A stretch of 6,568 nt of DNA from JBGQBN01 sp041494805 (GTDB lineage: Bacteria > Acidobacteriota > Terriglobia > Terriglobales > Acidobacteriaceae). This document shows, piece after piece, positions 1-5,502 of the stretch. The translations under genes and the position numbers were made by a program. Positions within the stretch are counted from its first letter, which is position 1. Each line of letters starts with the position of its first letter. The stretch lies in assembly GCA_041494805.1 (NCBI GenBank), contig JBGQBN010000097.1, positions 1-6,568 on the forward strand. Direction: 5' to 3'. The notes beneath the pieces were generated by a model that was given only the letters and a program-made list of their open reading frames with translations, was not told the DNA's origin and made no database searches.

Positions 1-24
1 GGTCGAGGGCAAGAGGGCAAGGGG

Positions 25-115
25 CAGGCTCTGGGCTCCAGGTTTTGGGCGTGATGCTCGATCGTGGATCCTAAAGCCCAGAGCCTAGAGCCTAGAGCCG
101 AGAGCCCAGAGCCTG
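25..115. repeat. 14-bp inverted repeat flanking the 5' non-coding region
   Basis: Bases 25-38 (CAGGCTCTGGGCTC) are the exact reverse complement of 102-115. Bases 26-37 can also pair with 75-86, because AGCCCAGAGCCT occurs twice, at 75-86 and 103-114. If transcribed, the RNA could therefore switch between two stems ahead of the acetyltransferase gene. No T-run follows, so this is not a standard intrinsic terminator. The left arm looks like an inverted copy of the adjacent heptamer array rather than an independent element. Its function is unknown. Confidence 0.6.
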
Positions 116-128
116 AAACCCAAAGCCT
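73..128. repeat. Imperfect heptanucleotide tandem repeat, about 8 units
   Basis: Read in steps of seven from base 73, the units are aaagccc, agagcct, agagcct, agagccg, agagccc, agagcct, gaaaccc and aaagcct. The consensus is AGAGCCY. The array ends 17 bases before the acetyltransferase start. It has no spacers of CRISPR type and no coding potential of its own. Bases 26-50 on the opposite strand resemble the same unit. It may be a slippage-derived microsatellite or one copy of a dispersed intergenic repeat family; the window alone cannot decide. Confidence 0.7.
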
Positions 129-145
129 ACAGCTACAATGACGAG

Positions 146-643
146 ATGGAGTTCATCCTGCGAGATTTCCAGCGCGGCGATTTCCAGACCTTGTGGACAA
201 TCGACCAGAAGTGTTTTCCGCCGGGAGTCTCCTACTCACGGCTGGAGCTGGTCGCCTATATGCGGCGTCAGGGATCCTTCACGCTGGTAGCGAAATCGGG
301 TGAGTTGGTCAAACCCTGCGCCAGCATTCTGGGCTTCATCGTGGCGGAAGCCCGGCGGCGCGGTGCTGGCCACATCATCACCATCGACGTGCTGGCTGAG
401 GCTCGCCGCTTTGGAATCGGTTCCAAGTTGCTGATGGCGGCGGAGGAGCGTTTGCGAGCTGCCCAGTGCCGCGACATCCGGCTGGAAACCGCGGTAGACA
501 ATACCGCTGCCCTGGCTTTTTACAAGCGGCACAAATACGACGTGGTAAAGACGGTTCCGCGCTACTACTCGAACGGCGTAGACGCGTTCGTGATGCAGAA
601 AGATTTGCTTTCGGAAAGGGAAGCCGCTAGGTTGCGATCATGA
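146..643 (+). CDS. RimI-like GNAT family N-acetyltransferase
   Basis: This 165-residue protein is predicted to move an acetyl group from acetyl-CoA to an amine. The closest fit is the RimI group, which acetylates protein N-termini such as that of ribosomal protein S18. GNAT motif A lies at residues 78-96 and contains the acetyl-CoA pyrophosphate loop RRFGIG (87-92). Motif B starts with LETAVDN at 113-119. Glu114 and Tyr126 have the same spacing (12) as Glu103 and Tyr115 of E. coli RimI, the proposed catalytic pair. The tail PRYYSNGVDAFVM (138-150) matches the RimI pattern of Tyr-Tyr followed by Asp-Ala-x-x-Met. It is slightly longer than E. coli RimI (148). The ATG at 146 has only a poor ribosome site; an out-of-frame ATG sits at 138. 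The stop overlaps the pheA start. The GNAT fold is secure; the substrate is inferred and another amine is possible. Confidence 0.88.
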   Translation: MEFILRDFQRGDFQTLWTIDQKCFPPGVSYSRLELVAYMRRQGSFTLVAKSGELVKPCASILGFIVAEARRRGAGHIITIDVLAEARRFGIGSKLLMAAEERLRAAQCRDIRLETAVDNTAALAFYKRHKYDVVKTVPRYYSNGVDAFVMQKDLLSEREAARLRS

Positions 644-1446
644 AAGTAGCCATCCAGGGAGAAGCGGGTTCGTTCAGCCACCAAGCAGCGCGGCGCATGG
701 TGCCGGGTGCGAGCATCGTGCCCTGCGCCCGTTCGGCGGAGGTCTTCGATCGCCTGGAACTCGGTTCCGTTGCGGCCGCGGTGATCCCCATCGAAAACTC
801 GCTGGCGGGTCCGGTGACCGAACACTTCGATCTGTTACTGGCTCGCAAGGTTTTTATCCAACGCGAGTTTCGCCTGCGGATCGTGCATAACCTCATTGCA
901 CTCCCGGGAGTGAAGCGTGGAGGACTGCGCCGCGCTTATTCGCATCCCGTGGCTCTCGAACAGTGCCGCGACTTTTTCCGCAAGAATCCAAAGATTGAAC
1001 CGGTACCCTTCTATGACACGGCCGGCAGCGTCAAGCACGTAATCCAGAACAGGTTGAGGGATGCAGCCGGAATCGCGGGGCGGCACGCAGCCAGCGTGTA
1101 CGGGGGCCGCGTCCTGGCCGCCGGAATTGAGGATGACAAGCGGAACTTTACCCGATTTTTTCTGCTTCGCAGGGCGCGCCGCATTCTGCCCGGCGCTAAC
1201 AAGACCTCGGTCGCCTTCAGCCTGAAAAACGTGCCCGGAGCGTTGTTCCATGCGCTCAGCGTGTTTGCCTTGCGGGGTATCAGCCTGAGCAAAATCGAAT
1301 CGCGGCCTATCCGCGGACGACCTTGGGAATACATCTTCTATGTGGACTTCCTGCGTGGAGACACTGCCCCGGCTCGTGGCGCGCTGCGCCATCTGGCTGA
1401 AATGGCCGATTTGGTAAAGGTGCTGGGAATCTATCGCGCAGCTTGA
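640..1446 (+). CDS. pheA: Prephenate dehydratase (monofunctional, with ACT domain)
   Basis: The enzyme converts prephenate to phenylpyruvate, the step committed to phenylalanine synthesis, in the cytoplasm. The 268 residues match the usual monofunctional length (about 270-290). The catalytic domain spans about 1-178: GEAGSFSHQAA (7-17), IPIENSLAG (49-57), SHPVALEQC (101-109), DTAGS (126-130), and NFTRF (169-173) with the family's essential Thr at 171. The regulatory ACT domain spans about 186-265, with GALF (200-203) and ESRP (220-223), the motifs that bind phenylalanine in this family, so feedback inhibition is expected. No chorismate mutase domain is fused. The ATG overlaps the upstream stop by four bases (ATGA) and has no strong ribosome site, which suggests translation coupled to the acetyltransferase gene. 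Arogenate dehydratase activity cannot be excluded from sequence alone. Confidence 0.96.
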   Translation: MKVAIQGEAGSFSHQAARRMVPGASIVPCARSAEVFDRLELGSVAAAVIPIENSLAGPVTEHFDLLLARKVFIQREFRLRIVHNLIALPGVKRGGLRRAYSHPVALEQCRDFFRKNPKIEPVPFYDTAGSVKHVIQNRLRDAAGIAGRHAASVYGGRVLAAGIEDDKRNFTRFFLLRRARRILPGANKTSVAFSLKNVPGALFHALSVFALRGISLSKIESRPIRGRPWEYIFYVDFLRGDTAPARGALRHLAEMADLVKVLGIYRAA

Positions 1447-1476
1447 TTCCACTCTGACCCAGGGCTCTGGCCGTGG

Positions 1477-1510
1477 GCCGCATGCTTGGCCGATTTCAGG
1501 CTGATGCGGC
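1477..1510 (+). other. Hairpin downstream of pheA, possible transcript end
   Basis: GCCGCAT (1477-1483) pairs perfectly with ATGCGGC (1504-1510). Inside, TGGCC (1487-1491) can pair with GGCTG (1499-1503) with two wobble pairs, leaving a 7-base loop and a 3-base bulge. It begins 30 bases after the pheA stop, where a terminator or 3'-end-stabilising structure would be expected. No run of T follows, so it does not meet the intrinsic terminator pattern. It may protect the mRNA end or be fortuitous. Confidence 0.35.
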
Positions 1511-1629
1511 TGCCCTTCCGGAATCTCACCTCCTGATAGAAGCGACGGAAACTTGCGGTTCGCCCGTCACAGTGCTCCGTGATGCAGCACACGGCTCATT
1601 TGTCTTCTCCGCCTTATCTTGTTAATGAG

Positions 1630-1663
1630 GTCCCGCTGCGGGACTGCCAATCGAGAAGGAGGA
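1630..1663 (+). promoter_or_regulatory. Leader hairpin and strong ribosome binding site of the small exported protein
   Basis: GTCCCG (1630-1635) and CGGGAC (1639-1644) form a perfect 6-bp stem with a 3-base loop in the leader. The Shine-Dalgarno sequence AAGGAGGA follows at 1656-1663, three bases before the ATG at 1667. This near-perfect site settles the start at 1667 and rules against the in-frame TTG at 1619. Possible promoter boxes upstream (TTGTCT at 1600-1605 with GTTAAT at 1621-1626, spacing 15) are too weak to call. Confidence 0.7.
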
Positions 1664-1666
1664 CTT

Positions 1667-2041
1667 ATGCGCTTCCTAAGAGTCATGGTTGTAATCGCTC
1701 TGTGTGTGCTCGGGTTGAGCGTGCTGCTCAATGCTGGACAGAACAAGTTCGGCGTCGCCGACACGCGTGAGGTCAATTTCGCCAACCCGGTGCGGGTTGG
1801 AGACGTGCTGCTGCCCAGAGGTGATTACCAGGTGCAGCACACCATGGAAGGCGCGAACCACGTCATGGTGTTCAAGCAACTGCACAGCAAGGAGCCGGTC
1901 GAAGCCCGCGTGAACTGCCAGTTAGTGCCGCTGAAGGCGAAGGCGGACAAGACCCAGCAGATCTACGTCCTCAATGCAGCCAACGAGCGCGTGCTGCAGG
2001 GCCTGATTTTTCGGGGAGATTCGGCGCAACACGTATTCTGA
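1667..2041 (+). CDS. Small exported protein of unknown function, LP-x-G-x-Y type
   Basis: I do not recognise a characterised homologue. The 124-residue protein starts with basic residues (Arg2, Arg5) and a hydrophobic stretch at about 6-22, then NAGQ (22-25), consistent with a Sec signal peptide or a single membrane anchor. The rest is polar and probably a small beta-rich domain. Its centre reads VNFANPVRVGDVLLPRGDY (36-54). This pattern of a short beta strand, V-G-D, then L-P-x-G-x-Y resembles small secreted proteins I associate with Acidobacteria. Cys84 is the only cysteine outside the hydrophobic segment. The start rests on the ribosome site at 1656-1663. It appears to be its own transcription unit: a 220-base gap precedes it and a candidate terminator follows. 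It is probably periplasmic or envelope-associated; no enzymatic motif is visible. Confidence 0.8.
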   Translation: MRFLRVMVVIALCVLGLSVLLNAGQNKFGVADTREVNFANPVRVGDVLLPRGDYQVQHTMEGANHVMVFKQLHSKEPVEARVNCQLVPLKAKADKTQQIYVLNAANERVLQGLIFRGDSAQHVF

Positions 2042-2108
2042 TGCCGGCCTGCGATGATTGATGCTTGAAGGGGTGGCTGCCGTCTCAGCAGGGCCCAGGG
2101 CTGTGGTC

Positions 2109-2154
2109 GCGCAGCCTGGAAGGGGGTAGGCCGAGGGGTAGGCCGCGCTTTTTT
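2109..2154 (+). terminator. Candidate intrinsic terminator after the small exported protein
   Basis: GCGCAGCCT (2109-2117) pairs with AGGCCGCGC (2140-2148) at eight of nine positions, with one A/C mismatch, and six T follow directly (2149-2154). The loop is long (22 bases) and contains the 11-base unit GGGGTAGGCCG, which is repeated at 2123-2133 and 2135-2145. The second copy supplies part of the right arm. The long loop lowers confidence; the GC-rich arm followed by T6 supports the call. It would separate this gene's transcript from lon. Confidence 0.55.
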
Positions 2155-2263
2155 GAGACAATTCAGATCATTGAGTAAGCCGCAGGTAACGCTGCCTCAA
2201 GGGTACATTCGGCATAACGTCTGCCAGCACCTTTGGTCTGGTGCAAACCTCCGTCTGAGGGTT

Positions 2264-2269
2264 TAGAAT
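2264..2269 (+). promoter_or_regulatory. Possible lon -10 box
   Basis: TAGAAT matches the sigma-70 -10 consensus at five of six bases. No good -35 hexamer lies 16-18 bases upstream. If used, transcription would begin near 2276 and the HAIR-like dyad would lie about 60 bases into the transcript. This is a weak call. Confidence 0.25.
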
Positions 2270-2335
2270 CCAACCGCCAGCCGATAACTGTAGAAGGCGG
2301 GGTTGCATCTTTCCGGGCCTGTAGGTCATCCAAGA

Positions 2336-2356
2336 CTTGAGCGAAACACACTCAAG
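2336..2356 (+). promoter_or_regulatory. HAIR-like operator (HspR-type) in front of lon
   Basis: CTTGAGC (2336-2342), seven bases (2343-2349), then ACTCAAG (2350-2356). The HAIR consensus bound by the MerR-family heat-shock repressor HspR is CTTGAGT-N7-ACTCAAG. The match is 13 of 14 specified bases, with exact spacing. The only difference is C for T at the seventh base. Known HspR targets in actinobacteria include the dnaK operon, clpB and, in Streptomyces, lon, so the site and the gene agree. The right arm overlaps the lon Shine-Dalgarno sequence (2354-2359). Binding by HspR is inferred; hspR itself is not in this window. Confidence 0.7.
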
Positions 2357-2359
2357 GAG
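2354..2359 (+). promoter_or_regulatory. lon ribosome binding site
   Basis: AAGGAG lies four bases before the ATG at 2364 and decides that start over the in-frame TTG at 2337, which lies inside the operator-like left arm and has no ribosome site of its own. Bases 2354-2356 are shared with the right arm of the inverted repeat, so a CUUGAG/CUCAAG hairpin in the mRNA would hide half of this site. Confidence 0.85.
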
Positions 2360-2363
2360 CAAC

Positions 2364-4805
2364 ATGGCAGAAAAACCGCGCACTGAGCGCGCTGTAAAAA
2401 CTGCGAAGGAGCCGGAGCAGGAACAGGAACGGTCCCTGCCCATCCTCCCGGTGCGGGATACGGTTCTGTTTCCGCACGCTGTCCTGCCGCTGACCGTTGG
2501 CCGGGAAAGTTCCGTCCAGTTAATCAATTCCCTGGGCGAGGACAAGACCATCGTGGTAGTGGCGCAGCGGGAAGCCCGTGTGGACGCCCCCCAGGCCACC
2601 GACCTGTATACCGTGGGCACCCTGGCGGTGGTGCACAAAGTGGTCAAGATGCCCAACCAGAGCCTGTTCGTCTTTGCGGAAGGCCTGGAGCGGGTACGGC
2701 TGGCGGAGTTCACCCAACTGACGCCGTTCATGCGCGGGCGGGTCGAATCCGTGCCGGAGGCGATTCCACCCAAGAGTTCCGAAGTGGAAGCCCTGCAGCG
2801 CAATGTGCTGACGCTGTTCCAGCAGATTGTTGCCGGCTCACCGACACTGTCAGACGAGCTCTCCACGGTGGCCATGAACATCGAGGAGCCAGGCCGCCTG
2901 GTGGATTTCATTGCCTCCTCACTGCCTTCTCTATCCACGGCTGACAAGCAGGACACGCTCGAGACCACCGACGTCCGGGCTCGCCTGGAGAAGATTAACC
3001 AGCATCTGGCCAAGGAGCTCGAAGTCCAGCAACTGCGGAACAAGATCCAGTCGGAAGTACAGGACCGGGTGCAGCAGACGCAGCGTGAGTACTACCTGCG
3101 CGAGCAGATGAAGGCCATCCAGAAAGAACTGGGCGAGCAGGATGAAGGCCAGCGCGACAACGAAGAATTGCGGCAGAAGATTGAAGCCGCCGGAATGCCG
3201 GACGACGTAAAGAAAGAGGCGTTGAAGGAGCTTGGCCGCTTATCCCGTATGTCTCCCATGGCGGCCGACTATTCGGTTACCCGCAACTACATCGAGTGGT
3301 TGGCGGTGCTGCCCTGGGCAAAAACGTCCGGCGGAGAAGTCGATATTCTCAAAGCCAAAGAGATTCTGGACACCGACCACTACGATCTGCAGAAAGTAAA
3401 AGACCGCATCCTGGATTACCTCTCGGTGCGCCGTCTGAAGCCTGGCATGAAGGGCCCCATCCTTTGCTTCGTCGGGCCGCCGGGTGTGGGAAAAACTTCG
3501 CTGGGCAAGTCTATCGCGCGAGCCCTGGGGCGGAAGTTCGTCCGCATCTCATTGGGCGGTGTTCATGATGAGGCTGAGATTCGCGGTCACCGCCGCACCT
3601 ACATCGGCGCGTTGCCCGGACAGATTATCCAGGGGATCCGCCGCGCTGAAACCAAGGACCCGGTGTTCATGTTGGATGAAGTCGACAAGGTAGGCCGCGA
3701 TTTCCGCGGCGATCCGGCGTCGGCATTGCTCGAGGCTCTCGATCCGGAGCAGAACTCAACCTTCCGCGATAACTATCTGGACGTCACGTTTGATCTGTCG
3801 AAGGTGTTGTTCATCACCACCGCTAACATGCTCGATCCTGTAGCGGAGCCGCTGCGTGACCGCATGGAGATCATCGAGCTGCAAGGCTACACCGAGGAAG
3901 AAAAGGTCCACATCGCGTTTCAATACTTGATTCCGAGGCAAATTGAAGAAAACGGGGTCACTGCGGAGCAGATCGAGTTTCCGGAAGAAGGTGTTGGCTA
4001 CGTCATCCGGCACTACACCCGCGAGGCCGGAGTGCGCAACCTGGAACGGAACATTGGCACCATCTGCCGCAAGCAGGCCAGGCGTCTGGCCGAAGGCAAA
4101 ACGGACAAACTGGTGGTGACCAAGGAAGTGGTGCAGGAATTCCTGGGCGGAATCAAAATCCGCAGCGAAGGCGAAATCGAAGAACGCACCAAGCGTGCCG
4201 GTGTGGCGGTGGGTTTGGCCTGGACTCCGACCGGCGGCGACGTGCTCTTCGTCGAGGCCAACACGATGAAGGGCAAGGGCGGCTTCACCATGACCGGGCA
4301 GATCGGCCAGGTCATGCAGGAGTCGATGCAGGCCGCCTTGACCTGGGTGCGCTCCAATGCGTCCGAGCTAGGGATCCAGGAAAATTTCTTCGCGGAGCAT
4401 GACATCCACATGCACGTGCCTGCCGGCGCCATCCCGAAGGACGGTCCTTCCGCGGGAGTCACCATGGCTACGGCTCTGGTGTCGTTGCTTACCGGCCGCC
4501 CCGAGCGTCCGTTGACCGCCATGACCGGCGAGATCACGCTCAGCGGAAACGTATTGCCCATCGGCGGAGTTAAAGAGAAAGTCCTGGCCGCCAAGCGTGC
4601 CGGTGTGCGCACCGTCATTTTGCCGGCGGAGAACAAGATGAACGTGGACGAAGACCTTACGCCCGAACAGCTCGAGCACGTCAGAGTTCACTACGTGAAG
4701 ACTATTGCTGAGGTTCTGGAGTTGGCCTTGCCCTCCACGCCGCGCGAAGAGAAACTGGACGTGGAGGAGCGGGAAAAATTTCTTCACGAACAGCCGGTGA
4801 GCTAG
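2364..4805 (+). CDS. lon: ATP-dependent endopeptidase Lon (LonA type)
   Basis: Lon is a cytoplasmic homohexamer that unfolds and degrades damaged and short-lived regulatory proteins using ATP. The 813 residues (E. coli 784) include a charged N-terminal extension of about 23 residues, the LON substrate-binding domain from LPILPVRD (25-32) to about 215, a coiled-coil stretch at about 220-290, and the AAA+ module. The module has Walker A GPPGVGKT (371-378), Walker B VFMLDE (434-439), sensor-1 Asn488, an arginine finger at Arg498 or Arg500, and sensor-2 Arg558. The protease domain carries the Ser-Lys dyad: Ser696 in KDGPSAG and Lys739 in GGVKEK, 43 residues apart as in E. coli (Ser679/Lys722). 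All catalytic elements are intact. A short acidic tail follows residue 790. The gene stands alone between two terminators and has a HAIR-like dyad at its ribosome site, suggesting heat-shock control. Confidence 0.98.
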   Translation: MAEKPRTERAVKTAKEPEQEQERSLPILPVRDTVLFPHAVLPLTVGRESSVQLINSLGEDKTIVVVAQREARVDAPQATDLYTVGTLAVVHKVVKMPNQSLFVFAEGLERVRLAEFTQLTPFMRGRVESVPEAIPPKSSEVEALQRNVLTLFQQIVAGSPTLSDELSTVAMNIEEPGRLVDFIASSLPSLSTADKQDTLETTDVRARLEKINQHLAKELEVQQLRNKIQSEVQDRVQQTQREYYLREQMKAIQKELGEQDEGQRDNEELRQKIEAAGMPDDVKKEALKELGRLSRMSPMAADYSVTRNYIEWLAVLPWAKTSGGEVDILKAKEILDTDHYDLQKVKDRILDYLSVRRLKPGMKGPILCFVGPPGVGKTSLGKSIARALGRKFVRISLGGVHDEAEIRGHRRTYIGALPGQIIQGIRRAETKDPVFMLDEVDKVGRDFRGDPASALLEALDPEQNSTFRDNYLDVTFDLSKVLFITTANMLDPVAEPLRDRMEIIELQGYTEEEKVHIAFQYLIPRQIEENGVTAEQIEFPEEGVGYVIRHYTREAGVRNLERNIGTICRKQARRLAEGKTDKLVVTKEVVQEFLGGIKIRSEGEIEERTKRAGVAVGLAWTPTGGDVLFVEANTMKGKGGFTMTGQIGQVMQESMQAALTWVRSNASELGIQENFFAEHDIHMHVPAGAIPKDGPSAGVTMATALVSLLTGRPERPLTAMTGEITLSGNVLPIGGVKEKVLAAKRAGVRTVILPAENKMNVDEDLTPEQLEHVRVHYVKTIAEVLELALPSTPREEKLDVEEREKFLHEQPVS

Positions 4806-4831
4806 GAAGAAACCGAAGTAAGAATCGGTAT

Positions 4832-4863
4832 TGCCAGTTTCCTTAGGAGACTGGCATTTTTTT
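4832..4863 (+). terminator. Intrinsic terminator of lon
   Basis: An 11-bp stem, TGCCAGTTTCC (4832-4842) with GGAGACTGGCA (4846-4856), includes one G-U pair and closes a TTA loop (4843-4845). Seven T follow at once (4857-4863). It starts 27 bases after the lon stop. This is a textbook rho-independent terminator and shows that the next gene needs its own promoter. Confidence 0.93.
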
Positions 4864-4965
4864 CAGACAAAGTGACGGAACTACTAGAACGCATCTGATA
4901 AATGCGCCGTCCAGTGCTTGGTGGTGTAATGGCGATTTATCAACAGTTGTTCAAGACAGACGCTA

Positions 4966-4971
4966 TATAAT
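4966..4971 (+). promoter_or_regulatory. Perfect -10 box upstream of the YcxB-like gene
   Basis: TATAAT is an exact sigma-70 -10 hexamer 33 bases before the start codon. It predicts a transcript start near 4978 and a leader of roughly 27 bases. The -35 region is poor: ACAGTT lies at 17-base spacing (4943-4948), and TTGTTC (4947-4952) is too close. A small palindrome, CAACAGTTG (4941-4949), covers the -35 position and could be a regulator site that compensates for the weak box. Confidence 0.65.
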
Positions 4972-5004
4972 CCCCGGACATTGGAAAAGTGATACCCCGA
5001 TTTC

Positions 5005-5502
5005 ATGGAAATTACCTACCAGTTGACAGCAGACGATTTTCATCGGGCCATGAAGGCACATCGGGCGCAACACTGGATTACCCGCTGGGCATTTCGATTC
5101 GGTGTTGCATTTGTTATCTTCGTGCTCGGGTTGGGCATTGTCGCCTTGGTGTTTGCACCAGGTCGTGTTTCTATGCAGAACCTCATGCCCATATTTGTTT
5201 TGGGCGCTATGTGGCTCATCCTGCTCTGGGTCACGCCGTATTTCTCGGCACGTTCGCAGTTGCGCGGCTCACCTTCTGCGAAGAGTCCGGTCACCTTGAC
5301 CATTTCCGAAACCGGACTCCACATGCGGTCCCAGTATGTGGATTCCAGCATGGCATGGCCCACCTTTGTTAAGTGGGTTGAGGAGAAGCGTGTTCTTGCG
5401 CTGTTCACCTCACCGAAGATGGCTATACCGATTCCGAAACGTGCGTTCGACCCGGACCAACTCGCAGAGTTTCGCGCACTAGTTCGCCGGAAGATTGTGT
5501 GA
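5005..5502 (+). CDS. YcxB-like two-helix membrane protein
   Basis: The 165-residue protein has the layout of the YcxB-like family, whose function is not established. A short N-terminal segment, MEITYQLTADDF (1-12), is followed by two hydrophobic helices at about 31-51 and 59-78, joined by a short loop. A soluble C-terminal domain follows with VTLTISETGLHMRS (96-109), the Trp-containing SSMAWPTFVKWVEE (114-127), and IPIPKRAFDP (141-150). The pattern of a strand, 'W...i.k..e', then 'iPKrAf' is what I recognise from YcxB proteins. It lies in the inner membrane, probably with both ends in the cytoplasm. The start has only a weak, distant ribosome site (GGAAAAG near 4983) but sits correctly behind the TATAAT box. 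It lies between the lon terminator and a long gap, so it is probably a single-gene unit. One sampled line is about 52% GC against about 63% in lon, a possible sign of different history. Confidence 0.75.
   Translation: MEITYQLTADDFHRAMKAHRAQHWITRWAFRFGVAFVIFVLGLGIVALVFAPGRVSMQNLMPIFVLGAMWLILLWVTPYFSARSQLRGSPSAKSPVTLTISETGLHMRSQYVDSSMAWPTFVKWVEEKRVLALFTSPKMAIPIPKRAFDPDQLAEFRALVRRKIV

Larger units (their letters stand above)
2042..2363 (+). other. 322-base intergenic region upstream of lon
   Basis: There is no credible gene here. It holds the candidate terminator of the upstream gene (2109-2154), small stem-loops such as GCACC/GGTGC (2227-2231 with 2240-2244), a possible -10 box TAGAAT (2264-2269) without a convincing -35 box, the HAIR-like dyad (2336-2356) and the lon ribosome site. 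The space between the terminator and lon is long enough for a separate promoter and an extended leader. Confidence 0.6.

Noticed and set aside
73..128. CRISPR array
   Set aside because: Units are only seven bases, contiguous and without spacers, and no cas genes are present.
835..1452. 205-residue minus-strand reading frame over pheA
   Set aside because: Low-complexity shadow of a gene with intact catalytic and ACT motifs on the plus strand.
1619..1666. TTG start extending the small exported protein by 16 residues
   Set aside because: The extension would put polar residues in front of the signal segment, and the AAGGAGGA site clearly serves the ATG at 1667.
1667..1750. Lipoprotein signal in the small exported protein (Cys13)
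   Set aside because: Cys13 sits in the middle of the hydrophobic segment rather than at its end, so it is not in a usable lipobox position.
2337..2363. TTG start extending Lon by nine residues
   Set aside because: It lies inside the inverted repeat and has no ribosome site, whereas AAGGAG is four bases before the ATG at 2364.
2042..2363. CIRCE (HrcA) or sigma-32-type heat-shock element in front of lon
   Set aside because: No CIRCE-like inverted repeat or CTTGAA/CCCCAT pair at correct spacing was found; only the HAIR-like dyad fits.
2168..3043. 291-residue reading frame on the minus strand over the lon leader and 5' end
   Set aside because: It is Ser/Arg/Thr-rich with no recognisable domain, and lies antisense to the clearly coding lon LON-domain region; it is a frame shadow of GC-rich codons.
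4013..4636. 207-residue minus-strand reading frame over the Lon protease domain
   Set aside because: Fully antisense to the Lon C-terminal catalytic region, with Ser/Pro/Arg-biased composition and no domain.
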